A stretch of DNA of 5,467 bases from an uncultured Aliiroseovarius sp. GTDB lineage: Bacteria; Pseudomonadota; Alphaproteobacteria; Rhodobacterales; Rhodobacteraceae. The notes beneath the pieces were generated by a model. The model had not been told where the DNA came from. It made no database searches and saw only the letters and a list, made by a program, of their open reading frames with translations. The translations under genes and the position numbers were made by a program. Location of the stretch: assembly GCA_938023895.1 (NCBI GenBank), contig CALJDH010000112.1, positions 1-5,467 on the forward strand, read 5' to 3'. Within the stretch, counting starts at the first letter, position 1; each line of letters begins with the position of its first letter. Shown piece by piece: positions 1 through 5,467 of this stretch.

Positions 1-1914
1 GGCAAGACCGCGTTTGGGATGCAGGCGCTGAAGGACTCGATGAAATGGGACGAAGAGGTCTATGGCCGCGAGTATGATTTGGACATCTTCCAGATCGTCG
101 CCGTCAGTGACTTCAACATGGGCGCGATGGAGAACAAGGGGTTGAACATCTTCAACACCTCTGCGGTTCTGGCGTCACCCGAGACGTCCACGGACGCGAA
201 TTTCGAGCGGATCGAGGCCATCATCGCCCACGAATACTTCCACAACTGGACCGGCAATCGGATCACCTGCCGCGATTGGTTCCAGCTGAGCCTGAAAGAA
301 GGGCTGACCGTGTTCCGCGACCAGCAATTCTCGGGCGATATGCGGTCGGAAGCGGTGTGTCGGATCAATGATGTCAGCGCCTTGCGCGGTCGTCAGTTCC
401 GCGAGGATAACGGACCGCTGGCGCACCAAGTGCAACCTGACAGCTTTGTTGAGATCAACAATTTCTACACCGCAACGATCTATGAAAAAGGGGCCGAGCT
501 GATCCGCATGTTGCGGGTTCTGGTGGGCAACGCGGCTTACGATAAGGCGCTCGATCTGTATTTTGATCGCCATGACGGCGAGGCTGCCACGATCGAGGAT
601 TGGGTCAAAGTCTTTGAAGACAGCACCGGGCGCGATCTGACGCAGTTCCGCCGTTGGTACAAACAGGCGGGCACCCCCCGTGTTGCGGTATCGGAAGAGT
701 GGTCCGATGGCACCTATACGCTGACCTTTAAGCAGTCGACGCCCCCCACCCCCGGTCAGGACGAGAAACTGCCGCAGCACATCCCGCTCGCCGTTGGGCT
801 TCTGGGCCCCAATGGAGACGAGGTGCAATCAACGCAAATCCTTGAAATGACCGAGGCTGAGCAGAGCTTCAGCTTCGAGGGGCTGGCGGCCAAGCCCACG
901 CCTTCGATCCTGCGCCACTTCTCGGCCCCGGTGATCTTGGAGCGCGAAACTTCGGCCCAAGAACGCGCCTTCCTGCTGGCCCATGACACGGACCCGTTCA
1001 ACAAATGGGAAGCGGGGCGGACACTGGCCAAGGATGTTTTGGTCGCCCTGATCACCGGCGAAGACGCTCCGCTTGAAGATTACCTGCACGCGATTGCCGT
1101 GATGCTGCGCGACGACAGCCTTGATCCCGCCTTCCGCGCGCTGACCCTTGGCCTACCCAGTCAAGACGATCTGGCCCAAACCCTATTTGACGCGGGCGTC
1201 ACGCCGGATCCGATGAAAACCTACCGCGCCCAGCAGACGCTGCGGCAGGCCATGGCCGAGAGCCTGCAAGACCTGCTGCCCCGCCTGATGGCCGAGATGG
1301 AAGTGACCGAGCCCTTCCAACCCAATGCCGAACAGGCAGGTAAGCGCGCGCTGGGGCTGGGCCTGATGAACCTTCTGAACCGACTGGATGGCGGCGCGGC
1401 GGCGCAGGCGCTTTATGATCGGGCTGACAACATGACGCTTCGCGTGGGCGCTTTGGGTTACCTGCTGCAAGCCCAGAAGGGCGACGCTGCGTTGGCGGAT
1501 TTCCGGGCACGGTTCGAAACGGATGAGCTGGTGATGGACAAATGGTTCGCCATGCAAGTCACACACTCTGCACCGGAAGACACGGCCGATGTGGTTGCCA
1601 AACTGACCGAAGACAGCGCTTTCAACTGGAAGAACCCGAACCGCTTCCGCGCGGTCTTTGGCGCGTTCATCATGAACCCGGCGGGGTTCCACAATGCCTC
1701 GGGCGAAGGCTACAAACTGTTTGCCGATTGGCTGATCAAACTGGACCCAGTGAACCCGCAGATCGCCGCCCGCATGTCGTCAGGCTTCGAGACGTGGCGC
1801 CGGTATGACGCCGATCGACAGGCGATGATGAAAGCCCAGATCGAGCGGGTGCTGGCCACCGAGGGTCTGAGCCGCGACAGTCAGGAAATGCTGGGACGTA
1901 TCCTGAACGGATAG
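1..1914 (+). CDS. pepN: Aminopeptidase N (M1 zinc metallopeptidase), 5'-truncated by window edge
   Basis: Cytoplasmic broad-specificity aminopeptidase that removes N-terminal residues from peptides in the late steps of protein turnover. The frame is open from base 1, so the true start lies upstream. Counting from the Met at 19, I see the substrate-binding GAMEN motif at residues 35-39 (121-135), preceded by Met34. The zinc motif HEYFH is at 71-75 (229-243), followed by NW, and the third zinc ligand is Glu94 in SLKEGLT. The catalytic Tyr is Tyr155 in YEKGAE. All these sit at a constant offset of 226 from E. coli PepN (261-265, 297-301, 320, 381), so about 220 N-terminal residues are missing and the full protein should be near 857 residues, normal for the family. 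By the same offset, residues from about 214 to 319 are the beta-sandwich domain III and the remainder is the helical C-terminal domain. No catalytic residue is lost. The gene ends in TAG, three bases before a strong hairpin, and faces a convergent gene. Confidence 0.97.
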   Translation, partial: GKTAFGMQALKDSMKWDEEVYGREYDLDIFQIVAVSDFNMGAMENKGLNIFNTSAVLASPETSTDANFERIEAIIAHEYFHNWTGNRITCRDWFQLSLKEGLTVFRDQQFSGDMRSEAVCRINDVSALRGRQFREDNGPLAHQVQPDSFVEINNFYTATIYEKGAELIRMLRVLVGNAAYDKALDLYFDRHDGEAATIEDWVKVFEDSTGRDLTQFRRWYKQAGTPRVAVSEEWSDGTYTLTFKQSTPPTPGQDEKLPQHIPLAVGLLGPNGDEVQSTQILEMTEAEQSFSFEGLAAKPTPSILRHFSAPVILERETSAQERAFLLAHDTDPFNKWEAGRTLAKDVLVALITGEDAPLEDYLHAIAVMLRDDSLDPAFRALTLGLPSQDDLAQTLFDAGVTPDPMKTYRAQQTLRQAMAESLQDLLPRLMAEMEVTEPFQPNAEQAGKRALGLGLMNLLNRLDGGAAAQALYDRADNMTLRVGALGYLLQAQKGDAALADFRARFETDELVMDKWFAMQVTHSAPEDTADVVAKLTEDSAFNWKNPNRFRAVFGAFIMNPAGFHNASGEGYKLFADWLIKLDPVNPQIAARMSSGFETWRRYDADRQAMMKAQIERVLATEGLSRDSQEMLGRILNG

Positions 1915-1916
1915 GC

Positions 1917-1956
1917 AAAAAGAAAAGGGCGGGAAACATCCCGCCCTTTTCTTTTT
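1917..1956. terminator. Bidirectional intrinsic terminator between convergent genes
   Basis: An 18-bp perfect inverted repeat (arms 1917-1934 and 1939-1956) encloses a four-base loop, AACA. The core is GC-rich (GGGCGGGA against TCCCGCCC). The outer arm is A-rich on the left and T-rich on the right, so the transcript ends in a U-rich tract whichever strand is copied. It begins three bases after the pepN stop and lies 40 bp beyond the stop of the minus-strand transglycosylase gene, so it can serve both. The interruption by one C in the T-tract does not weaken the call much. Confidence 0.9.
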
Positions 1957-1996
1957 CGACCGGCCCCAGAACCCGTCTTGGAGTATTCTTCCGGGC

Positions 1997-2593
1997 TTAA
2001 CCCGCAGTGCAGTAGTTCTGTTCACGCACCCATTGGCGCATGTGCTCGCGCTTGCGTTTCGAATGGAACGGCCCCCAGTCAGCGGCCACGCCCTTCATCC
2101 CGCGCGACACTACGTTGTCCCGCGGCACGGTCACGGCCATGATGCGCACAGCACAGCTGAGGTTCATTTCGCCGTTCTTCAACGCCTCGCCCGAGCGCGC
2201 TTCGCAGCCATAGCCACGTGCGGTTGCCGGCAGGATTTGAACCAAACCGTACCATTTTCCGCCGCCGCCAACTGCAGTCTGGCGCCAGGTGCTTTCGTGG
2301 AAGGACAGTGCCGACAGAAGGCCCGCCCAGAACGCATTACGCCCTGCCGTGTCTTGGTTTTCGTAATCCGGGCACCATTCGGCGATATCCGCCGGAACGA
2401 CTTCTGCCAGAACGGTTCCGTGATTTTCCAACGCAGCGATGGTCGCATCGGTCCAGGCCTTCGCCTGTGGCTTCTCATCCCACTGCATGGTTAGTACCGG
2501 CTGACGCGACGCGCGCGAGCCAAAAAAGTCCTCGGCCATAACGGCGTCCGACAGCATCACTGTCGCCACAAGGCCCATCATAATCCGTTTCAT
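1997..2593 (-). CDS. Small exported lytic transglycosylase-like protein (SLT domain)
   Basis: Predicted 198-residue periplasmic protein. The SLT family cleaves the MurNAc-GlcNAc bond of peptidoglycan and leaves a 1,6-anhydro end. Residues 1-20 look like a Sec signal peptide: a KR start, then a hydrophobic run, ending in VMA before EDFFG. The SLT core shows the catalytic-Glu motif with Glu100 in FHESTW and Ala107 (pattern E-S-x6-A). It continues with GLVQI at 116-120 (usually GLMQI), followed by LPATA. The mature part has four cysteines (74, 130, 147, 195), an even number that could form two disulfides after export. I chose the ATG at 2593 because it follows a Shine-Dalgarno-like AGGTGGG (2603-2597) and starts exactly at the signal peptide. 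An ATG 32 codons upstream (2689) would bury the signal peptide behind an unconserved stretch. The gene is monocistronic as far as can be seen, convergent with pepN and divergent from gatB. The class is well supported; the exact subfamily and substrate are not. A lysozyme-like muramidase is a less likely alternative. Confidence 0.87.
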   Translation of the reverse strand: MKRIMMGLVATVMLSDAVMAEDFFGSRASRQPVLTMQWDEKPQAKAWTDATIAALENHGTVLAEVVPADIAEWCPDYENQDTAGRNAFWAGLLSALSFHESTWRQTAVGGGGKWYGLVQILPATARGYGCEARSGEALKNGEMNLSCAVRIMAVTVPRDNVVSRGMKGVAADWGPFHSKRKREHMRQWVREQNYCTAG

Positions 2594-2596
2594 TTT

Positions 2597-2603
2597 CCCA
2601 CCT
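2597..2603 (-). promoter_or_regulatory. Ribosome binding site deciding the transglycosylase start
   Basis: On the minus strand AGGTGGG is followed by three A residues and then ATG at 2593. The spacing is slightly short, but the match to the anti-Shine-Dalgarno sequence is clear and supports this start over the in-frame ATG at 2689. Confidence 0.65.
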
Positions 2604-2643
2604 ACGTTTGGTACAGACGTTCCCCCCGGTGTCTGATCAGGGG

Positions 2644-2672
2644 CAAATAGGACGGTTGATTGCGTATTGCAA
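2644..2672 (-). promoter_or_regulatory. Possible sigma70-type promoter for the transglycosylase gene
   Basis: Reading the minus strand, TTGCAA (2672-2667) is followed after 17 bases by TATTTG (2649-2644), about 50 bp before the gene start. The spacing is ideal, but the boxes match the consensus at only 4 of 6 and 3 of 6 positions, so this is a candidate only. The -35-like box is itself palindromic and lies in a TTGC-N5-GCAA repeat (2660s), which could equally be a protein-binding site. Confidence 0.3.
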
Positions 2673-2749
2673 CACTTTTTTCGCCGCATCGCAGCAATGG
2701 GCTATACGTTGCTGATATGCCTTATTTGCAAGGCTGGTATGCATTCTCA

Positions 2750-2761
2750 TTCACGCGTGAA
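2750..2761. promoter_or_regulatory. Perfect 12-bp palindrome TTCACGCGTGAA, possible operator
   Basis: Each half TTCACG is the exact reverse complement of the other, with no spacer, and the symmetry stops at the next base pair. It lies about 160 bp before gatB and 160 bp before the divergent gene, in the AT-rich part of the spacer, where a dimeric regulator could affect either gene. I cannot assign a regulator. A 12-bp palindrome can arise by chance, so confidence that it is functional is low. Confidence 0.25.
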
Positions 2762-2919
2762 ATAAATTGAATACTCTAGGCAGGTTAGCATTATTTCTGC
2801 GTCGCAGCATTCGCGCCGCGTCCATCCAAGCCCCCGCATTGCCAACACGCCTGCCCTCTTGCCCCTTCCCGTCACCTCAACTAGAACCCGGACAGGTTTT
2901 GACACTTGGGAAAACACAC

Positions 2920-4434
2920 ATGCTTGATCATCTCGCCTATGAAAGCCCGCAGCCGAAAGTGATTGCAGGGGCGAAGGAAGACTGGGAACTGGTCATCGGG
3001 ATGGAAATCCACGCGCAGGTCAGCTCGAACGCGAAGCTGTTTTCGGGCGCATCGACCAAGTTCGGCGCCGAGCCGAACTCGAACGTGGCCTTCGTGGACA
3101 GCGCCATGCCCGGTATGCTGCCCGTGATCAACGAATATTGTGTGGAACAGGCCGTGCGCACCGGTCTGGGTCTGAAGGCAGACATCAACCTGTTCTCGGC
3201 CTTCGACCGCAAAAACTATTTCTATCCGGACCTGCCGCAGGGCTATCAGATTTCGCAGCTCTATCACCCCATCGTGGGCGAAGGCGAAGTGATCGTGGAT
3301 ATGGGCCCGGGCGTGGCCCGCAAGGTCCGCATCGAACGCATCCACCTTGAGCAGGATGCCGGTAAATCCGTGCACGACATGGATCCGAACATGTCCTTCG
3401 TCGACCTGAACCGCACCGGTGTTGCGCTGATGGAGATCGTCAGCCGCCCCGACATTCGTGGGCCCGAGGAAGCCGCCGCATACGTGACCAAGCTGCGCCA
3501 GATCCTGCGCTATCTGGGCACCTGTGACGGCAACATGCAAAACGGCAACCTGCGCGCGGACGTGAACGTCTCGGTCTGCCGTCCAGGTCAGTACGAGAAA
3601 TATCAAGAAACGCAAGATTTCTCGCATCTGGGCACCCGCTGCGAGATCAAGAACATGAACTCGATGCGCTTCATTCAGGCCGCGATTGATTACGAAGCCA
3701 AGCGCCAGATCGCAATTCTGGAAGACGGCGGCGAGGTCGTTCAGGAAACCCGTCTCTATGACGCAGACAAGAACGAAACCCGCTCGATGCGCTCCAAGGA
3801 AGAGGCGCATGACTATCGCTACTTCCCCTGCCCCGATCTTCTACCGCTGGAGATCGAGCAAGAATGGGTGGACGACATCGCCAAAACCCTGCCTGAGCTG
3901 CCGGACGAAAAGAAAGCCCGCTTCGTCACCCAGTTTGGCCTGTCGGAATACGACGCCGACGTGCTGACCGCCGAAGCCGAGAACGCTGCTTTCTTTGAAG
4001 CCGTGGCCGAGGGCAATGACGGCAAGCTGGCCGCCAACTGGGTCATCAACGAGCTGTTTGGCCGTCTGAAAAAAGAAGATCACTCGATCAAAGAAAGCCC
4101 GGTCAGCCCCGCACAGCTGGGTGGCATCATCAAGCTAATCGCCAAGGGTGACATCTCGGGCAAGATCGCCAAGGATCTGTTCGAGATTGTCTATACCGAA
4201 GGCGGCGACCCGGCCGAGATCGTGGAAGCCCGCGGCATGAAGCAGGTCACTGACACCGGCGCCATCGAGGCCGCCGTGGACGAGGTGATCGCCGCCAACC
4301 CCGCACAGGTCGAGAAAGCCAAACAGAACCCGAAACTGGTTGGGTTCTTCGTCGGTCAGGTGATGAAAGCCACCGGCGGCAAGGCCAACCCGAAGGCGGT
4401 GAATGAAATCGTGACGGCCAAGCTGGGCCTCTGA
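2920..4434 (+). CDS. gatB: Aspartyl/glutamyl-tRNA amidotransferase subunit B
   Basis: Subunit B of the GatCAB complex, which binds misacylated Glu-tRNA(Gln) and/or Asp-tRNA(Asn), phosphorylates the side chain with ATP and amidates it with ammonia delivered from GatA. The 504-residue product has normal family length. Visible landmarks are GMEIHAQ at 27-33 (Glu29 and His31 match metal/ATP-site residues of S. aureus GatB), [14 protein letters not shown] and [19 protein letters not shown] at 95-113. Further on are HLEQDAGKS (142-150), the family signature [15 protein letters not shown] (161-175), KNMNS and HDYRYFP (297-303). The C-terminal YqeY-like tRNA-binding tail ends with [12 protein letters not shown]. 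The ATG at 2920 gives the usual alphaproteobacterial start MLDHLAYE. The frame stays open upstream to a TTG at 2767, but those 51 extra residues do not resemble GatB, so I treat them as leader. The Shine-Dalgarno sequence is weak (GGG, nine bases upstream). gatC and gatA are not in the window. Residue 304 is Cys where Glu or Asp is usual. Confidence 0.97.
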   Translation: MLDHLAYESPQPKVIAGAKEDWELVIGMEIHAQVSSNAKLFSGASTKFGAEPNSNVAFVDSAMPGMLPVINEYCVEQAVRTGLGLKADINLFSAFDRKNYFYPDLPQGYQISQLYHPIVGEGEVIVDMGPGVARKVRIERIHLEQDAGKSVHDMDPNMSFVDLNRTGVALMEIVSRPDIRGPEEAAAYVTKLRQILRYLGTCDGNMQNGNLRADVNVSVCRPGQYEKYQETQDFSHLGTRCEIKNMNSMRFIQAAIDYEAKRQIAILEDGGEVVQETRLYDADKNETRSMRSKEEAHDYRYFPCPDLLPLEIEQEWVDDIAKTLPELPDEKKARFVTQFGLSEYDADVLTAEAENAAFFEAVAEGNDGKLAANWVINELFGRLKKEDHSIKESPVSPAQLGGIIKLIAKGDISGKIAKDLFEIVYTEGGDPAEIVEARGMKQVTDTGAIEAAVDEVIAANPAQVEKAKQNPKLVGFFVGQVMKATGGKANPKAVNEIVTAKLGL

Positions 4435-4456
4435 TTTCAAACGACAATTTGTGATG

Positions 4457-4478
4457 AAGGCCCCTTTTTGGGGCCTTT
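4457..4478 (+). terminator. Intrinsic terminator after gatB
   Basis: An 8-bp GC-rich stem (AAGGCCCC, 4457-4464, pairing with GGGGCCTT, 4470-4477) has a TTTTT loop and begins 23 bases after the gatB stop. Only three T residues follow before GCC, so the U-tract is short and some readthrough into the next gene is possible. Confidence 0.7.
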
Positions 4479-4522
4479 GCCATTTCTCTAACCCGCGATT
4501 GCGCGAACACACGGGTGATAAG

Positions 4523-5467
4523 ATGACTGAACGACGCTCTGAACTTTTGATGCCTGCGGGCAACCTGCGGAAACTGAAAATGGCTGTGCTTTATGGCGCG
4601 GACGCGGTGTATCTGGGCACGCCGGATATGTCGCTGCGCACCAAGTCGCAGTTCTCGCTGGAAGAGGTGATCGAGGGCGTTCAGTTCTGCCACGATCATG
4701 GCCGCCGCGCCTATCTGACGCTGAACCTGTTCAGCCACAACAAAGACATCCCAAAGCTGGACGAATACATCGACACGGTGCGCAAGGTGAAGCCCGACGG
4801 GCTGATCATCGCAGATCCCGGTGTGTTTCAATATGTAAAGACCCGCGCGCCGGAGCTGCCGCTGCATATCTCGACGCAGGCCAATGTCTGTTCGTGGCTG
4901 TCGGTGAAATTCTGGGAAGATCAGGGGGCCGAACTGGTCGTTCTGGCCCGCGAAGTGTCCTACCCCGAGCTGGTGGAAATCCGCGAAGAATGCCCAGATG
5001 TGAAGCTGGAAGCCTTCGTTCACGGCGCTATGTGCATGACCTACTCGGGTCGTTGTCTGCTGTCGAACTTCATGGCCGAACGTGGTGCCAACCAAGGCAA
5101 CTGCGCGAACTCGTGCCGTTGGAACTATGGTGTTCGGATGCGTCTGAAAGACGGCACGATCGAAGACCTGAACATCACCGAAGACAACGCCGATATGTTC
5201 GAGTTCCTACTGGAAGAAGGCTGCCGCCCCGGTGAATTCATGCCGATCGAGGAAGACGGACGCGGGTCCTACATCCTGAACTCGCGCGATCTGTGCATCA
5301 TGCCGAAGCTGGACGAGTATCTGAAGATCGGCGTCGACAGCCTGAAGGTCGAAGGGCGCGGTAAGTCGGAATACTACTGCGCCATCGTCGCCCGCGCTTA
5401 TCGCATGGCGATCGATGACTATTATGCCGACCCGGAAAACTGGGATCCGAAGCCTTACATGCGCGAG
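4523..5467 (+). CDS. trhP: U32 family protein, TrhP/YegQ-like (probable tRNA U34 hydroxylation factor), 3' end outside window
   Basis: First 315 codons; the frame runs open to the window edge and E. coli YegQ is about 450 residues, so roughly 130-140 residues are missing. Databases often label U32 proteins as peptidases or collagenases. E. coli TrhP, however, is needed for prephenate-dependent 5-hydroxyuridine at the tRNA wobble position, and relatives RlhA and UbiU/UbiV also act in hydroxylation. Visible features: start ELLMPAGNLRKL with GADAVYLG (25-32) and the U32 signature from EAFVHGAMC to GRCLLS at 163-181 (5009-5065). Cys171, Cys178, Cys194 and Cys198 are candidate [4Fe-4S] ligands by analogy with UbiU/UbiV. 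RPGEFMPIEEDGRGSYILNSRDLC (235-258) matches TrhP closely but not RlhA, and is followed by SLKVEGRGKSEYY. The ATG at 4523 gives the family N-terminus; upstream is only a weak GGGTGAT. It lies 88 bp after gatB on the same strand, with a hairpin between them. Family certain; the TrhP assignment over other U32 branches is probable. Confidence 0.88.
   Translation, partial: MTERRSELLMPAGNLRKLKMAVLYGADAVYLGTPDMSLRTKSQFSLEEVIEGVQFCHDHGRRAYLTLNLFSHNKDIPKLDEYIDTVRKVKPDGLIIADPGVFQYVKTRAPELPLHISTQANVCSWLSVKFWEDQGAELVVLAREVSYPELVEIREECPDVKLEAFVHGAMCMTYSGRCLLSNFMAERGANQGNCANSCRWNYGVRMRLKDGTIEDLNITEDNADMFEFLLEEGCRPGEFMPIEEDGRGSYILNSRDLCIMPKLDEYLKIGVDSLKVEGRGKSEYYCAIVARAYRMAIDDYYADPENWDPKPYMRE

Larger units (their letters stand above)
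2594..2919. other. Divergent intergenic region between the transglycosylase gene and gatB
   Basis: This 326-bp stretch has no convincing gene. The middle (about 2700-2800) is visibly richer in A+T than the flanking genes, as expected of promoter DNA. It contains an inverted repeat CAGCAA/TTGCTG (2692-2697 and 2709-2714, 11-base loop), a perfect 12-bp palindrome (2750-2761), and a 17-codon ATG frame (2717-2770). The last 100 bp or so before gatB are C-rich and G-poor. For gatB I found no promoter with two good boxes at proper spacing. A TTGACA at 2899-2904 is too close to the start codon to serve it. No tRNA, riboswitch or small-RNA fold was recognised by eye. Confidence 0.8.

Noticed and set aside
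2033..2541. Plus-strand open frames opposite the transglycosylase gene
   Set aside because: No recognisable domain, no ribosome binding site, and the minus strand carries a signal peptide plus SLT motifs that explain the region.
2594..2689. 32-codon upstream extension of the transglycosylase gene from the ATG at 2689
   Set aside because: It would place non-hydrophobic sequence before a clear signal peptide and would overlap the candidate promoter. The internal ATG at 2593 has a good ribosome binding site.
2899..2904. Perfect -35 hexamer TTGACA just before gatB
   Set aside because: A -10 box at 16-18 bp spacing would fall at or inside the gatB start codon, so it cannot drive a normal leadered transcript of this gene.
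2767..2919. TTG-initiated 51-codon N-terminal extension of GatB
   Set aside because: The frame is open, but the translated stretch is Pro/Ala/Arg-rich and unlike any GatB N-terminus. The ATG at 2920 gives the usual start and a protein of normal length.
2881..3810. 309-codon minus-strand open frame opposite gatB
   Set aside because: His/Val/Leu-rich composition typical of the antisense of a GC-rich gene, and it lies against a strongly conserved coding sequence.
4247..5095. 282-codon minus-strand open frame opposite gatB and the U32 gene
   Set aside because: It is antisense to two clearly conserved genes and spans their intergenic hairpin, and its translation shows no recognisable domain. It reflects high G+C codon bias.
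1..5467. CRISPR array, insertion sequence, prophage or defence system
   Set aside because: No repeated spacers, transposase, integrase, terminal repeats or atypical gene cluster is visible; all four genes are ordinary chromosomal families.

Overview
The window looks like chromosomal housekeeping DNA from an alphaproteobacterium, most likely Rhodobacterales (roseobacter-type). The basis is the moderately high G+C content, the codon use, and the GatB and PepN proteins, which resemble those I know from that order. No mobile element, CRISPR array, tRNA or rRNA is visible. I find no evidence for an undescribed multi-gene system.

Layout. Positions 1-1914 (+) hold the 3' three quarters of pepN, an M1 zinc aminopeptidase whose start lies outside the window. 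A very regular hairpin with an A-tract on one side and a T-tract on the other (1917-1956) follows directly. It probably terminates both pepN and the convergent gene on the minus strand, a small secreted lytic-transglycosylase-like protein (2593-1997). That gene and gatB diverge from a 326-bp spacer (2594-2919), the only sizeable non-coding stretch. The spacer holds a possible promoter for the transglycosylase, a 12-bp perfect palindrome, a 17-codon open frame, and a C-rich, G-poor tract just before gatB. Positions 2920-4434 (+) hold a complete gatB, which appears to be transcribed without gatC or gatA beside it and ends in a GC-rich hairpin (4457-4477). From 4523 (+) to the window edge runs the first 315 codons of a U32-family gene. 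It resembles E. coli TrhP (YegQ), a tRNA wobble-uridine hydroxylation factor, more than a protease.

How the genes relate. PepN recycles peptides in the cytoplasm, and the transglycosylase acts on periplasmic peptidoglycan. GatB is a subunit of the tRNA-dependent amidotransferase that makes Gln-tRNA and/or Asn-tRNA, and the U32 protein probably modifies tRNA. The last two are co-directional and both tRNA-related, but a hairpin lies between them and a functional link is only an inference. The most uncertain part of the window, and the one most worth checking, is the 2594-2919 spacer.
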